This document shows, piece by piece, positions 1-8,753 of a stretch of 64,000 nt of DNA. Position 1 is the first letter of the stretch. Each line of letters opens with the position of its first letter. The notes beneath the pieces were generated by a model that was not told the origin of the DNA, did no database searches, and worked only from the letters and a program-made list of their open reading frames with translations. Location: contig CP060218.1 of the NCBI GenBank assembly GCA_023898345.1, forward strand, positions 1,240,001 to 1,304,000, read 5' to 3'. The DNA comes from Candidatus Woesearchaeota archaeon (lineage in GTDB: Archaea > Nanobdellota > Nanobdellia > Woesearchaeales > UBA583). Made by a program: the position numbers and the translations under genes.

Positions 1-828
1 TTTCTCACTTTTTTCTTTTGCGGTTTTTAATTCATCAATAACAAGTTCAAGCTTTCCCTGTTGTGTCTGGAACTCTGCTGTACTACTAATGAGCTTGCTA
101 CTGAACACTGAAAGTTTTTCTTCCATAACATTCATTATATTCGCAAGTGCGTCATCGAACATTTTCTCGGAGAAATTCTCCAGCGTTGCTTTTTGATTTT
201 TTTGTGTTTTGAGAATATCAACAATTCTGGCTTCAAGTTCTGCGATTTTTTCTTTGAGAATCTTTCTGGCTTCTACTCCTTGTTCACTTACTTCGGAATA
301 TACTTTGTTTACTTCTTTTTCAAAATATTTTGAGACTTCTTTTAGTACTTCTTCTCGGACTGCACTTAGATTTAGTGATTGTAAAAGTGGCTCTATGTCT
401 TTTAGAATTTCATTTTTGAATTGGACAAACAATGATTCTTTCATACTCAATCCAGCACTCTCTTTTTCTGCAACTCGTTTTTCAAGACGTTTTATATCCG
501 ATTGGAGTGTATCTTTGGCTGCTGCAACTTTGTCGAGCTGGTCATTGATTTGACGGATAAGCTGAAAGCCTTCTTTGACCACGACTTGTTCTTCTTTTAT
601 CATCTTCGGAGCGAGAGATACTTTCTTTTCACTTCCTTTCTTTTTTGTTACTTTCTGCACCTGCACAGAAGATTTTGCAGAAGGAATTTTTTTTGGAGAG
701 GAGCTCTTTGTACGCCCTGTCGTTTTTGAAGTTTTAGATATTGGAGTAGCTTTCACAGAATTTTTATTTGAAACTTTACTGGATTTTTTTTTTGCAGCAG
801 TAGTTTTTTTTGTGGAGGTTTTTACCAT
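1..828 (-). CDS. Lysine-rich coiled-coil protein, C-terminus cut by window edge
   Basis: Reading the minus strand from the ATG at 828 gives an open frame of 276 codons that runs off the left edge. The first 75 or so residues are low complexity, rich in Lys, Ser and Thr. The rest is strongly helical and heptad-like (for example the stretch with LDKVAAAKDTLQSDIKRLEK), with no membrane segment. No family is recognised. A TTATAAG box at about 850-856 lies 26 bp before the start codon, which supports this start and a leaderless mRNA. A cytoplasmic scaffold or nucleoid-associated role is possible because of the basic tail, but this is inference. Confidence 0.7.
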   Translation of the reverse strand, partial: MVKTSTKKTTAAKKKSSKVSNKNSVKATPISKTSKTTGRTKSSSPKKIPSAKSSVQVQKVTKKKGSEKKVSLAPKMIKEEQVVVKEGFQLIRQINDQLDKVAAAKDTLQSDIKRLEKRVAEKESAGLSMKESLFVQFKNEILKDIEPLLQSLNLSAVREEVLKEVSKYFEKEVNKVYSEVSEQGVEARKILKEKIAELEARIVDILKTQKNQKATLENFSEKMFDDALANIMNVMEEKLSVFSSKLISSTAEFQTQQGKLELVIDELKTAKEKSEK

Positions 829-942
829 GTTTTCTTTTAGACTGCATCTCTTATAACCCTTAGTAATTACTTTGAAGGGGCAGGCATATTTTCTTAAAAC
901 TTAATTGAAGAAGACAGTAAAAATTTGTTCATATTGAACCAA

Positions 943-1008
943 TACTATAATCGTCCACAAAAATAATTCTTTTTGTCTCCTCTCCACTCATCTCTTCGTT
1001 TGTTATAA
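943..1008 (+). repeat. R1 intergenic repeat, partial copy (left half)
   Basis: It begins ACTATAATCGTCCACAAAA and contains the conserved core ATTCTTTTTGTCTCCTCTCC followed by TTCGTTTGTTA. The hairpin part found in the other copies is missing. It lies between the divergent ends of the coiled-coil gene promoter and secD, and is followed at 1040-1057 by the left arm of an F3 hairpin. Confidence 0.75.
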
Positions 1009-1060
1009 AGGAACTGGAGGAACGGGATAATACAAACTAATGAGAATGGTCGAAAAATCC

Positions 1061-2695
1061 CTAGTTTTCTTCTTCAAATTTTTGCTCTTCTTTTCTTTGG
1101 GCACGTGAGGATGTGAGGACTCTTATGTAGGCTGCAAATGCTGGACGAGTTAGAAGTACACCTATCGTAATTCCGACGACAATCATGAAGGCAAATCCTT
1201 GGATGACTTTTAGTCCTGCAAAATAAAGTGGAACCATGGCTGCCATTGTTGTTGCATAAGAGAGGAGAACTATGACCATCGCTTTTTTGAGTCTTCCTTT
1301 TGATGTCTTTGCGGCATTTTTTTTTCTGAACTGTTCATCCGTAATAATAATTTGATCATCAACTCCTGTTCCTATTGCTGCGATAAGTCCCCCTATTGCC
1401 GCAAGATCAATACTCAATTTCATGAAAGCTGCTACTCCAAGAACAATGATTAATTCTGAAATGAGAGCTACAAAAATACCAATAAAAATAGTAAACTTTC
1501 TATACCTGAGAGCAACTGTTGCTGCGACAAGAAGAAGCGCCAAAAGTCCTACTCCCATTGCATTCGAGAGAAGAGCCCGTCCTCGCGAACTGGAGATAGA
1601 ATAGCTTTGAACGACCTCAAGCTCTGTCGGCAGCTTTTGTGTAGAGAGAATCGCCTGTAAAAACTTCATCTCTTTTTGTCCGTCTTCTTGTGCTTGCTTT
1701 AGTGTGGGCATTGTTTTTCCTGAAACTGTAAGTTGAGGATTAGTAATCTTCTGATACTTGAATGTTGAGGCAATGTTTAAGGAAGTAATTTCTTTGCCAT
1801 CTAGGTAAAAAGAAATTTTTTCTGAAAGGTAACCTCCTTGAACATCTAGATTTTTTGTTACATTGAAAAAGCGATCTCCTGCTTCAGAACTAATTTCTAT
1901 CTGAAACCCGTATGTACAGACTTGACCATCCCCTGAAGGCGAACACCCTTGAAGTCCGGAGTGTCTTGCATCATTGAGAACTCTTAGCACATCATTCCCA
2001 GTAAAAACAGTTTGATTCCCAACTTTTGCTTCAAATTCTCCTTGGCGTGAAATTAATTCATATACATCATTTTTATTTGAAGAGATACTTTCTACAACGA
2101 CAAATTGCTCATTGGAGAAGGCATCGGAAATGGAGTTCACTTTTGTTCCCGAAGCTCCGTACACGTCAAGCCTGCTTTGAAGTGTGTTGATGAGTAAGTC
2201 AAACTCTTCTTTGGAAAGCTCTGCTGTTGGTTTAAGAATTAAACGTGATCCTCCTTCCAATTCAATTCCTAGACGAATATTTGATTTGGCTGCATCTCTA
2301 ACACTAATCCCCAAAGCTTGTGAATTACTATCATTTCCTTGTGGCTGCAAAACAATAGAATAGCCATCTTCTTTTCTATCGGTTATTATTTTGAAGCTAC
2401 TATTTGGAGCGAGCTGTTCAACTAAGGTGTAAAAATTTGCGGGCGTTTCAACTTTTTCTCCGTTTATACTGAGAATTTTTTCTAGGCTCCTTAGTGAATG
2501 CTTGGTGTCAAAAGCCATACCTGCGCGCTCAGCATCTGAGCCTGCGGCAACACCATTGATAACTACTCCTGTTTCTGTTGGAGCATAATTAACTGCAAAT
2601 ATTGCAAGAATGACAATAAGAAGGAGAAGGAGGATTCGAGGTTGCTTGAATATATCTACAAGCTTTTCCTTGAAGGAATCTGTGTCTTTATCCAT
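1061..2695 (-). CDS. secD: Protein-export membrane protein SecD
   Basis: SecD forms the SecDF complex that helps the SecYEG channel move proteins across the membrane using the ion gradient. The 544-residue product has one N-terminal membrane helix (about 20-38), the SecD signature ELEGGSRL near residue 145, a large extracytoplasmic domain, and a C-terminal block of about five helices (about 370-530) with the conserved GTGVDDQIIITDE stretch. Residues about 43-95 look PDZ-like (GVAAGSDAERAGM then SINGEKV), which is unusual. secF is not in the window. The ATG sits 25-26 bp from a palindromic TATA box shared with the divergent gene. Confidence 0.93.
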   Translation of the reverse strand: MDKDTDSFKEKLVDIFKQPRILLLLLIVILAIFAVNYAPTETGVVINGVAAGSDAERAGMAFDTKHSLRSLEKILSINGEKVETPANFYTLVEQLAPNSSFKIITDRKEDGYSIVLQPQGNDSNSQALGISVRDAAKSNIRLGIELEGGSRLILKPTAELSKEEFDLLINTLQSRLDVYGASGTKVNSISDAFSNEQFVVVESISSNKNDVYELISRQGEFEAKVGNQTVFTGNDVLRVLNDARHSGLQGCSPSGDGQVCTYGFQIEISSEAGDRFFNVTKNLDVQGGYLSEKISFYLDGKEITSLNIASTFKYQKITNPQLTVSGKTMPTLKQAQEDGQKEMKFLQAILSTQKLPTELEVVQSYSISSSRGRALLSNAMGVGLLALLLVAATVALRYRKFTIFIGIFVALISELIIVLGVAAFMKLSIDLAAIGGLIAAIGTGVDDQIIITDEQFRKKNAAKTSKGRLKKAMVIVLLSYATTMAAMVPLYFAGLKVIQGFAFMIVVGITIGVLLTRPAFAAYIRVLTSSRAQRKEEQKFEEEN

Positions 2696-2716
2696 GTCAG
2701 TTCAAATGAGAAAGAG

Positions 2717-2724
2717 TTTATAAA
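2717..2724. promoter_or_regulatory. Palindromic TATA box shared by two divergent leaderless genes
   Basis: TTTATAAA is its own reverse complement. Its centre (2720.5) is 25.5 bp from the A of the secD ATG (2695) and 26.5 bp from the A of the divergent ATG (2747). One TBP site could therefore serve both directions. Confidence 0.7.
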
Positions 2725-2746
2725 AGTAGTGTGAACGCCTGTGAGT

Positions 2747-3286
2747 ATGGACAAACGAAAACCTGAAATAATTAAAATTTATCTTGCAGGTTCACTTCCT
2801 AAGGGAAAAGAGGAAGAAGAAACATTTGTCAATTGGAAGCACAGATACAAATCGGTCTTGCAAACTACTTCCACACATATTGACTTTTTAGATCCTGAAG
2901 ATGATAGACCTAGTGAGGGTGATGCGAAGGGCGTCTTTGGAAAGGATTGTTTTCAAATAAAAAATTGCGATCTTGTTTTGGTAAATGCAGAACATCCACT
3001 TGGACCTGGAACGTCTATGGAATGTCTCATAGCCAAGTATTTTGCAAAACCTGTGCTTCTTATTTTGCCTATTGATAGCCCCCATAGAAAAAGCAGGCTT
3101 CTTTTTGAGGAAGAGGTGGTTGAAGACTGGAAACATCCATTTCTTGTCTCTTCTGCAGACTACATTTTTGAAAGTGTCGAAGAATGTGCTCACCAAAATT
3201 TCGAGGAACTTTGTAGCAAAGAGGCTAAAACTCTTTCCATTATTGATGAAGCACTTGCTTATTTTGAAAAAATCAAAAAAATATGA
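2747..3286 (+). CDS. Nucleoside 2-deoxyribosyltransferase-like protein
   Basis: The protein starts with the KIYLAGSLP beta-strand/loop typical of the nucleoside 2-deoxyribosyltransferase (Nuc_deoxyrib_tr) fold. A later CDLVLVNAEHPLGPGTSMECLIAKYFAKPV segment corresponds to the acidic and GTxxE active-site region of that family, so a nucleotide- or sugar-phosphate-hydrolase/transferase role in nucleotide salvage is likely. A GTG lies six bases upstream at 2741, but the TATA spacing favours the ATG at 2747. It overlaps the next gene by four bases (ATGA), so the two are translated together. The exact substrate cannot be told. Confidence 0.7.
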   Translation: MDKRKPEIIKIYLAGSLPKGKEEEETFVNWKHRYKSVLQTTSTHIDFLDPEDDRPSEGDAKGVFGKDCFQIKNCDLVLVNAEHPLGPGTSMECLIAKYFAKPVLLILPIDSPHRKSRLLFEEEVVEDWKHPFLVSSADYIFESVEECAHQNFEELCSKEAKTLSIIDEALAYFEKIKKI

Positions 3287-3786
3287 ACAGGACCAAGAAC
3301 TATTATGATGGAATTGCTAGGGGCTATGCTCGTTTGTACCATGAAGAACAAAAAAAGAAAATAGAGCTCCTTTGTCCGTTCTTTCCAAAGGAAGGCATTG
3401 TCTGCGACTTGGGCTCTGGCGATGGCGTTTTGAACTCGTATTTGGAAAAGACAAGTGTTATTTCTCTGGACCTTAGTTTTGAGCTTCTTTCTCTTAATTC
3501 AAGTGCTTGTAAAATTTGTGTCGATATAGAAATACTTCCCTTTCAAAATGAAAGTTTACAGGGAGTTTGTAGCTTTACAGTTTTGCAAGATACTCCTCAA
3601 CCTGAATCTGTTATAAAAGAAGTTTGGCGGACTCTCAAAAACGAAGGAATATTTTGCGTGACGTTCTTGAAAATGTCCCAAAAGGCAAAACGTATTGAGG
3701 AGACACTTCTTGAAAACTTTGTCGTTGAACTCAGATTAGAAGAAGAAAAGGATCTTTTGTTTGTGTGCAGAAAAATAGAGAAATAG
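3283..3786 (+). CDS. Class I SAM-dependent methyltransferase
   Basis: The 167-residue product has the SAM-binding motif I CDLGSGDG (about residues 40-48), an acidic post-I strand ending SLDLS, the DIEILPFQNES motif typical of UbiE/COQ5-type small-molecule methyltransferases, and a later VWRTLKNEGIFCVTF strand. The substrate is unknown. The start overlaps the stop of the deoxyribosyltransferase-like gene (ATGA), indicating an operon, perhaps for modifying a nucleotide-derived compound (inference). Confidence 0.8.
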   Translation: MNRTKNYYDGIARGYARLYHEEQKKKIELLCPFFPKEGIVCDLGSGDGVLNSYLEKTSVISLDLSFELLSLNSSACKICVDIEILPFQNESLQGVCSFTVLQDTPQPESVIKEVWRTLKNEGIFCVTFLKMSQKAKRIEETLLENFVVELRLEEEKDLLFVCRKIEK

Positions 3787-3815
3787 TCAAAAATATTAGA
3801 GTAAGAGGAGGCCAC

Positions 3816-4169
3816 TTAGTGCTCTTCTTTTGTCTTCTTTTTATGCTCAATGAAAGCTTTTGTTTGGAGCAGTGAAACTACTTCGTCTATGTCTCGATCC
3901 ATTTTGTTAAAGTGCTCAATGACATAAAGGTAAACTGTAAAAAGAAGAAGTGTCCCTACAACAAGTGAAATTACCATGACTTCGTTTGAAATGGTGTTGG
4001 AAACTTTAGAGTACATGGCAACAGCAATGAGCACAACGTACACAATAACTGTTTTTGAGAGAACCAAGCTATATTTTTCTTTGTTAATTTTCGTCTTCTC
4101 GATGATGAGGTTGATAACTGCATTGTCAAGAAGAGAAAAACCCTCAGTTTTTTCTTTTTTTATAAGCAT
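3816..4169 (-). CDS. Small two-helix membrane protein
   Basis: The product has 117 residues with two hydrophobic segments (about 38-57 and 66-86), a short hairpin between them, and a charged C-terminal helix ending in Lys/Glu/His. No family is recognised. A CTATATAG box at about 4192-4199 is 26 bp upstream of the ATG, consistent with a leaderless transcript. The gene is convergent with the methyltransferase gene, with 29 bp between the stops. Confidence 0.65.
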   Translation of the reverse strand: MLIKKEKTEGFSLLDNAVINLIIEKTKINKEKYSLVLSKTVIVYVVLIAVAMYSKVSNTISNEVMVISLVVGTLLLFTVYLYVIEHFNKMDRDIDEVVSLLQTKAFIEHKKKTKEEH

Positions 4170-4271
4170 AGTTGGAAGTTGAAATATTTTTCTATATAGA
4201 CATTTCTTACTTTTTTAAAGTGACGAAGGAATTATAGAGAGTCGATAAAACTTACCTAAATCTTACTATGT

Positions 4272-4370
4272 ATTCGTCACCAAAAATAATTCTTTTTGTC
4301 TCCTCTTCTCTCATTCTGTTCGTTTGTTATGTCGTGTTCTCGAAGTTAAAAACTTCTGCGGCGCACTATA
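4272..4370 (+). repeat. R1 intergenic repeat, full copy with hairpin
   Basis: About 99 bp containing the core ATTCTTTTTGTCTCCTCTTC, then GTTCGTTTGTTA, then a hairpin GTGTTC..GAAGT-TAAAA-ACTTC..GCGCAC, and ending ACTATA. Copies at 6116 and 7028 align over the whole length. Confidence 0.85.
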
Positions 4371-4432
4371 AAACCAAAGCACATTTTTTTAGTGAGTACT
4401 GTGAGGTTATAGAAAAAACAGTATAAGGAACA

Positions 4433-5734
4433 ATGCTCGCATATGGAATGAAAATCATCTTTCATGGGGCAGCACGCGAAGTCGGAAAAAGCTGCATCGA
4501 AATTCAAACAGACGGACAACGCTACATTCTTGATGCTGGTGTTAAGTTTGTGTATAAGGGAATTGAGTATCCAAAATATCTGGACAATGTTCATGAACTT
4601 GATGGTGTTTTTATCTCACATGCGCATCTTGATCATAGTGGAGCTTTGCCTATGTTGGAGCACAAACGTTTGAACTGTCCTATTTATTTGACAAAGCTCA
4701 CGTGGAAAATCACAAATGAGCTTTTAGAGGATTCTTATCATTTGGAACTTCTTAAGCATGTTCATCCTGCTTATGTCGAAAGAGATATCCACCTTGTTGA
4801 GCACGACCTAGAGTTTGTAAAATATGATAAAGAATATTTTACAAAGGATAAAAAAATTTCGTTCCAGTTTCTTAATTCTGGACATATTCCGGGTGGGGCC
4901 AGTATTTTAATGAATGTTGAAGGAAAAAAACTTCTCTACACTGCTGACATAAATACGGAGGACACGTTGCTCATGGTCCCCTCACTTGCTGAGCAGTTGC
5001 AAGGTATTGATATTCTCATTACAGAAAATACGTACGGAGAACGAAAACATCCGGATAGAAAAGCAACAGAGGAGGGTTTTCTTTCATCGGTAAAGGAAGG
5101 TTTGGCTGGCGGTGGATCTGTACTGATTCCCGTGTTTAGTGTCGGTCGTGCTCAGGAAGTTCTTATGCTTCTTGCACGAGAGAATATTGACGCGCCCATT
5201 TATCTTGATGGGATGCCGCGCCGCATCATGGACATTGTTATGCAATCAAACGATCCTTATATCAATAACCGCGAGCTTCTTGAGAGTGCTGCAGACAAAG
5301 CAATTTATGTTCATAAACATCACCGAGAGGAGATATGCAAACGAAAGGGGCTTATTATTGTTTCTTCTTCTGGAATGGTACAGGGAGGCCCTTCTGTTTT
5401 CTACGCCGAACACATGATCCATGATAAGAATAATTTTCTTCTTCTTACTGGATTTCAAGCAAGTGGCACTACGGGTCGCTCTCTTTTTGAGGACCATGTT
5501 TTCTACCACAAAGGAAAAAAAATTCCTGTTCAATGCCATGTGAGAAAATTTGACTTCTCAGCTCATTATGGACAGGACAGCATCATAAATTTGCAGAGAA
5601 AAATAAATGCAAAACACCTCATCCTTCAACATGGTGATTTAGATGCTCTTGAAGCTGCTAGAAATTTTGCTGAGAAAAATACAAAATCAAAGGTTTATGT
5701 TCCTGAAGTTGGTGAAGAAATTATTATTGATTAG
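4433..5734 (+). CDS. Beta-CASP metallo-beta-lactamase ribonuclease (archaeal CPSF2/RNase J type)
   Basis: An RNA-processing or exonuclease enzyme of the metallo-beta-lactamase/beta-CASP superfamily. The zinc motif HAHLDHSG is at residues 63-70, GHIPGG near 150 and the DIN metal aspartate near 180. The beta-CASP motifs follow: PVFSVGRAQE near 230, SSSGM near 315, the GFQASGTTGR segment and the final HGD near 400. There is no N-terminal KH domain, which fits the short aCPSF2 form. The ATG at 4448 (giving MKIIFHG) is an alternative start: TTATAG at 4407 suits 4433 and GTATAAGG at 4421 suits 4448. Confidence 0.88.
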   Translation: MLAYGMKIIFHGAAREVGKSCIEIQTDGQRYILDAGVKFVYKGIEYPKYLDNVHELDGVFISHAHLDHSGALPMLEHKRLNCPIYLTKLTWKITNELLEDSYHLELLKHVHPAYVERDIHLVEHDLEFVKYDKEYFTKDKKISFQFLNSGHIPGGASILMNVEGKKLLYTADINTEDTLLMVPSLAEQLQGIDILITENTYGERKHPDRKATEEGFLSSVKEGLAGGGSVLIPVFSVGRAQEVLMLLARENIDAPIYLDGMPRRIMDIVMQSNDPYINNRELLESAADKAIYVHKHHREEICKRKGLIIVSSSGMVQGGPSVFYAEHMIHDKNNFLLLTGFQASGTTGRSLFEDHVFYHKGKKIPVQCHVRKFDFSAHYGQDSIINLQRKINAKHLILQHGDLDALEAARNFAEKNTKSKVYVPEVGEEIIID

Positions 5735-5763
5735 TGGGCGAAAAAAACTTTGGAAAACCTTTT

Positions 5764-6051
5764 TTAGCTTTGTCGTTTTTGTAAAACTTTTTTATGAAAA
5801 AAAGATGAGAGAAATAAAGCTGCAACTGCGTAGAAGAGAGCAAAGTAGGAGTAAAAACGAACAATCACCCAATAGATTTCTGGAGATTCTTCAATAGAAA
5901 CAAAGCCTGTGAAACCGTGATAGGACGTGAAAACGTTTCCTGTGAAAAGAGCAAAAAAAAGGGGAAAAATGAAAAATAAAAAGCCTAAAAGATGAAAGCC
6001 TACTTTTATCCATTTTTTTTCTGTCTCCGTTATGTGATAGTGTTTGTGCAT
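5764..6051 (-). CDS. Small integral membrane protein
   Basis: This 95-residue protein has two or three hydrophobic helices (about 16-37 and 63-87) and a His-rich start (MHKHYHITETE). The tail is basic. No family is recognised. It is convergent with the beta-CASP nuclease gene, 29 bp apart, and an R1 repeat lies upstream. Confidence 0.6.
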   Translation of the reverse strand: MHKHYHITETEKKWIKVGFHLLGFLFFIFPLFFALFTGNVFTSYHGFTGFVSIEESPEIYWVIVRFYSYFALFYAVAALFLSSFFHKKVLQKRQS

Positions 6052-6115
6052 GGCCTATCTTGAACTTGTTCTTTTAAAAATCTACTCCATGCTGAAACAT
6101 TCTCCTTTGTCGCAG

Positions 6116-6214
6116 AACATACCCGAAAAACAATTCTTTTTGTCTTCTCTTCGTCCCTCTGTTCGTTTGCTAGATAGGGTTCTCGATGTTAAAAACTTCT
6201 GCAGAGCACCATAG
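6116..6214 (+). repeat. R1 intergenic repeat, full copy with hairpin
   Basis: It contains ATTCTTTTTGTCTTCTCTTC, TGTTCGTTTGCTA, and a hairpin of the same design as at 4272 (GGTTCTCGATGTT AAAAA CTTCTGCAGAGCACC). It lies just upstream of the PCNA promoter. Confidence 0.85.
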
Positions 6215-6279
6215 TTCAAACGTACTTACTGAAGAGAAGAGAAACATTTATTAAGTAGGAGCTTTCCCTCCTCTTCATT

Positions 6280-7023
6280 ATGGAACTGGTACTTGAAAAC
6301 CCTTCTCTTCTCAAGAAAAGTATGGAAATTATTTCAGACATTGTTCTTGAGGCAACTCTTGTCTTCAAGAAAGATTATATGGAAATGGTAGCTCTTAATT
6401 CCAATAATGTTGTTATGGTCGTCTTTCGTTTGCTTTCGACAAACTTTGACAAGTATGAACTTACAGAAGAAAAAAAAATTTCTCTCAGTCTTGAACATCT
6501 CTCAAATGTTCTCAAACGTTGTGACGACAAAGCAAAGCTAACCATGGAAGTAAAGGACAATGCAAAATTACGCATTGTAAGTGAAGGAAAAAACAAAAAA
6601 GAATTTGGAATTTCCCTCATAGACTTTGTCGACGAAAATATTCAAAAGGTACCAAATCTTGATTTTCCTCTTAAAATTGTTTCTTCTTCTTCTGAGTTTA
6701 CTAATGCTATTAATGATTTGAGTTTTCTTGAGGAAGGAGTTTCTTTCAAAGCTGAAAAAGGACAGTTTACCATTGAAGGAAAAACAAATTCCATGTCAGG
6801 AAAAATTGATTTTAAAGAAGATGTGGACGTTCGCTTGCAGAATGAAAATGAAAAATATTTATGTCGTTATTCGATAGAATACCTTAAAAAATTCATTAAA
6901 GCAGAGAAGATTGTTGGAACTGTTGAACTTTCTTTCAAAAATGATTTTCCTTTGAAGGTAGAGTACAAAGTTGTCGACAGGCTCCTTTTGGGATTTATTC
7001 TTGCTCCTCGTGGCGAGGACTAG
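6280..7023 (+). CDS. pcn: DNA polymerase sliding clamp PCNA
   Basis: PCNA is the trimeric ring that tethers DNA polymerase and other replication factors. The 247 residues match the family length. The N-terminal half has the interdomain region VPNLDFPLKI near residue 120, and the C-terminal end LLGFILAPRGED is the classic PCNA tail that lines the PIP-box pocket. A TTTATTAA box at about 6247-6254 lies 26-30 bp upstream of the ATG. R1 repeats flank the gene on both sides. Confidence 0.93.
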   Translation: MELVLENPSLLKKSMEIISDIVLEATLVFKKDYMEMVALNSNNVVMVVFRLLSTNFDKYELTEEKKISLSLEHLSNVLKRCDDKAKLTMEVKDNAKLRIVSEGKNKKEFGISLIDFVDENIQKVPNLDFPLKIVSSSSEFTNAINDLSFLEEGVSFKAEKGQFTIEGKTNSMSGKIDFKEDVDVRLQNENEKYLCRYSIEYLKKFIKAEKIVGTVELSFKNDFPLKVEYKVVDRLLLGFILAPRGED

Positions 7024-7027
7024 TTTT

Positions 7028-7125
7028 ATTGTCGTCCACAAAATTCATTCTTTTTGTCTCCTCTCCACTCACACCGTTCGTTTGCTACATAGTGTTCTCG
7101 AAGTTAAAAACTTCTACGGAGCACA
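7028..7125 (+). repeat. R1 intergenic repeat, full copy with hairpin
   Basis: It begins TTATTGTCGTCCACAAAA directly behind the PCNA stop, contains ATTCTTTTTGTCTCCTCTCC and CCGTTCGTTTGCTA, and ends in the hairpin GTGTTC..GAAGT-TAAAA-ACTTC..GAGCAC. Confidence 0.85.
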
Positions 7126-7212
7126 GGTTTTACATTTTTTTCTCTTAGAGATTATAGTTACTACTCCTAAACATAACATAAACTAATAAAAGAAAATCTT
7201 CTCTGGAAAAGT

Positions 7213-7587
7213 ATGCCACACCAATGTCTCGCTTGTTCTGCAGTTTATTCAAATACTTCGAACGCTATTTTGAAGGGCTGTCCTGCCTGCGGGTCAAAAC
7301 TTTTTTTGTACATTAAGAAACTTCCTGAAGAGAGTTCTCAAGAGGAAATTGAACTAAGTAAGGAGAGCAAGGATTTGATCATAAAGGAGCTTGAATCTGT
7401 CGTTGATGTTAAAGAGGTCGATACTCCAATTATTCTTAAGCTTGAAAATGTACGTATTATTGAATCTGGAAAATATGAAATTGATATTAATCAACTTATG
7501 AAAAAAGAGAAACCTCTTATTTACAAGATACAGGAAGGAACATATGTTATTGATCTTAATTATTTACACCAAAAGGGAGGTTTGTAA
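7213..7587 (+). CDS. Zn-ribbon protein, DUF2072-like
   Basis: The N-terminus MPHQCLACSAVY followed by GCPACGSKLF forms a CxxC...CxxC zinc ribbon (residues 5-27) with the wording typical of the archaeal DUF2072 family. The remaining part is acidic. Residues 75-124 hold strands such as ESGKYEIDINQLM and EGTYVIDLNYL, which look like two copies of one hairpin. The function of the family is not established. It is the first gene of a tight three-gene operon; the next start is 3 bp after its stop. An AATAAAAG box 26 bp upstream fits a leaderless mRNA. Confidence 0.75.
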   Translation: MPHQCLACSAVYSNTSNAILKGCPACGSKLFLYIKKLPEESSQEEIELSKESKDLIIKELESVVDVKEVDTPIILKLENVRIIESGKYEIDINQLMKKEKPLIYKIQEGTYVIDLNYLHQKGGL

Positions 7588-7590
7588 GGA

Positions 7591-8247
7591 ATGGCAAAAC
7601 CTTCTCCACATTCAGCGCTAGAACATTCGCAATTTGTTGACATTAATGAAAGATTGAATAAAATTCTTAGTAACCAGAATAAGATCATGCGCCAACAGGA
7701 AAAAATTCTTGGGGAAGAGGAAAAACTTGAAGACTTAGAAGAAAAAGAACTTCGTTTGGAATCTGAACAGAAAAAAACGGATATTGATGCTTTGAGGGAA
7801 CTTGCAAAAATAGAAACTCAGCTTAGAAAAAGTGCGTCTGAACCTATGAAACATATCACACGTAGAGACCTCGTCAAAGGAACGATAGGAGCTTTTTTTG
7901 GTGTTATTAGTCACTTTGCTTTCGCAAAAGCCACTAAAGAAATTGCTCCGCATCTTGATATAGTTCGAACGACTCTTCTTTACATTATCGCTTTTGCAAT
8001 TATTATTCTCATGCTCTATTATACGGGTTTTCGAAAGGTTCAGAGATATTCCCTTTTTACTTTTCTCCCGTTACGGGCAACCATTTTGTACTGCGTCTCA
8101 ATTTTAGTGATTATTTTTGTTAATCTTCTTTTTGGAGAAATCTCTTTTCCTCTTTCTTTTGTGAGCCTGTACAAGGTTGTTGGCGCAAGCATCATTTTGG
8201 CAGTTCTTGGAGCAGGCACAGCAGATTTGATTGGGAGGAGCGAATAA
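7591..8247 (+). CDS. Coiled-coil plus integral membrane protein (DUF2391-like)
   Basis: Residues about 15-85 form a charged coiled coil (NKIMRQQEKILGEEEKLEDL). Residues 95-218 hold about four hydrophobic helices starting RRDLVKGTIGAFFG, a pattern seen in DUF2391 integral membrane proteins; this assignment is tentative. It is the second gene of the Zn-ribbon operon. The stop is 7 bp before the next ATG. Confidence 0.65.
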   Translation: MAKPSPHSALEHSQFVDINERLNKILSNQNKIMRQQEKILGEEEKLEDLEEKELRLESEQKKTDIDALRELAKIETQLRKSASEPMKHITRRDLVKGTIGAFFGVISHFAFAKATKEIAPHLDIVRTTLLYIIAFAIIILMLYYTGFRKVQRYSLFTFLPLRATILYCVSILVIIFVNLLFGEISFPLSFVSLYKVVGASIILAVLGAGTADLIGRSE

Positions 8248-8254
8248 GGAAAAA

Positions 8255-8746
8255 ATGGGATTTTGGTTTACTAGAGGGGCAGCAAATGACAGGGAGTATA
8301 CACCTGAACTTGGCGGCGTTATGAGGGCGTTGACTAGCTTGAAAGAAGCAGTTGATTCTTTGGAACACTACTTGGAAAGTGTCCGCGAGTTCCCTTTTGC
8401 TGATGAAAAAACTGAATTTGCTATCCAAGCAAATAAATTTCTTGATAATCTCAAAAGTAATTCCAAGAAACTTCGAGAGGTTGTAGATGATCTTGCCCAT
8501 AAAAATCTTCCTTCATCAGGAGTTTTTCTAGAAGTTTCTAGGCTTCTTGCTGACAAAACAAGAGAAGGAAACATTCTTTTTGTTCAACCTCTCAAGGAAA
8601 CGTTTTCAGAAAGAGAGAAAGATTCGCTTACAAAAAATTTGCTTAGCTTTGAAAAACGAATTGATGCGTGTTTGGCACTCGTTGGAGAAGAAAGTGGAAA
8701 ACAGATCCAAAGACAGCTTGAAAAGGGAGCTAAAAAAGCTGCTTAA
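8255..8746 (+). CDS. Helical protein of unknown function
   Basis: The ATG at 8255 is preceded by a purine-rich TAAGGAAAAA and sits 7 bp behind the upstream stop; a TTG at 8231 in the same frame is less likely. The 163 residues are mainly amphipathic helices with no membrane segment and no recognised motif. It is the last gene of the Zn-ribbon/membrane protein operon, so it may work with the coiled-coil membrane protein. It is convergent with the pilin-propeller gene, with only 7 bp between the stops. Confidence 0.65.
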   Translation: MGFWFTRGAANDREYTPELGGVMRALTSLKEAVDSLEHYLESVREFPFADEKTEFAIQANKFLDNLKSNSKKLREVVDDLAHKNLPSSGVFLEVSRLLADKTREGNILFVQPLKETFSEREKDSLTKNLLSFEKRIDACLALVGEESGKQIQRQLEKGAKKAA

Positions 8747-8753
8747 GTACAAG

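Noticed and set aside
209..856. Three overlapping plus-strand ORFs rich in Phe, Ser and Leu
   Set aside because: They are the antisense of the minus-strand coiled-coil gene, which has a TATA box, an ATG and protein-like composition.
943..7125. R1 copies as a CRISPR array
   Set aside because: Copies are about 100 bp, separated by whole genes, with no regular spacers and no cas genes.
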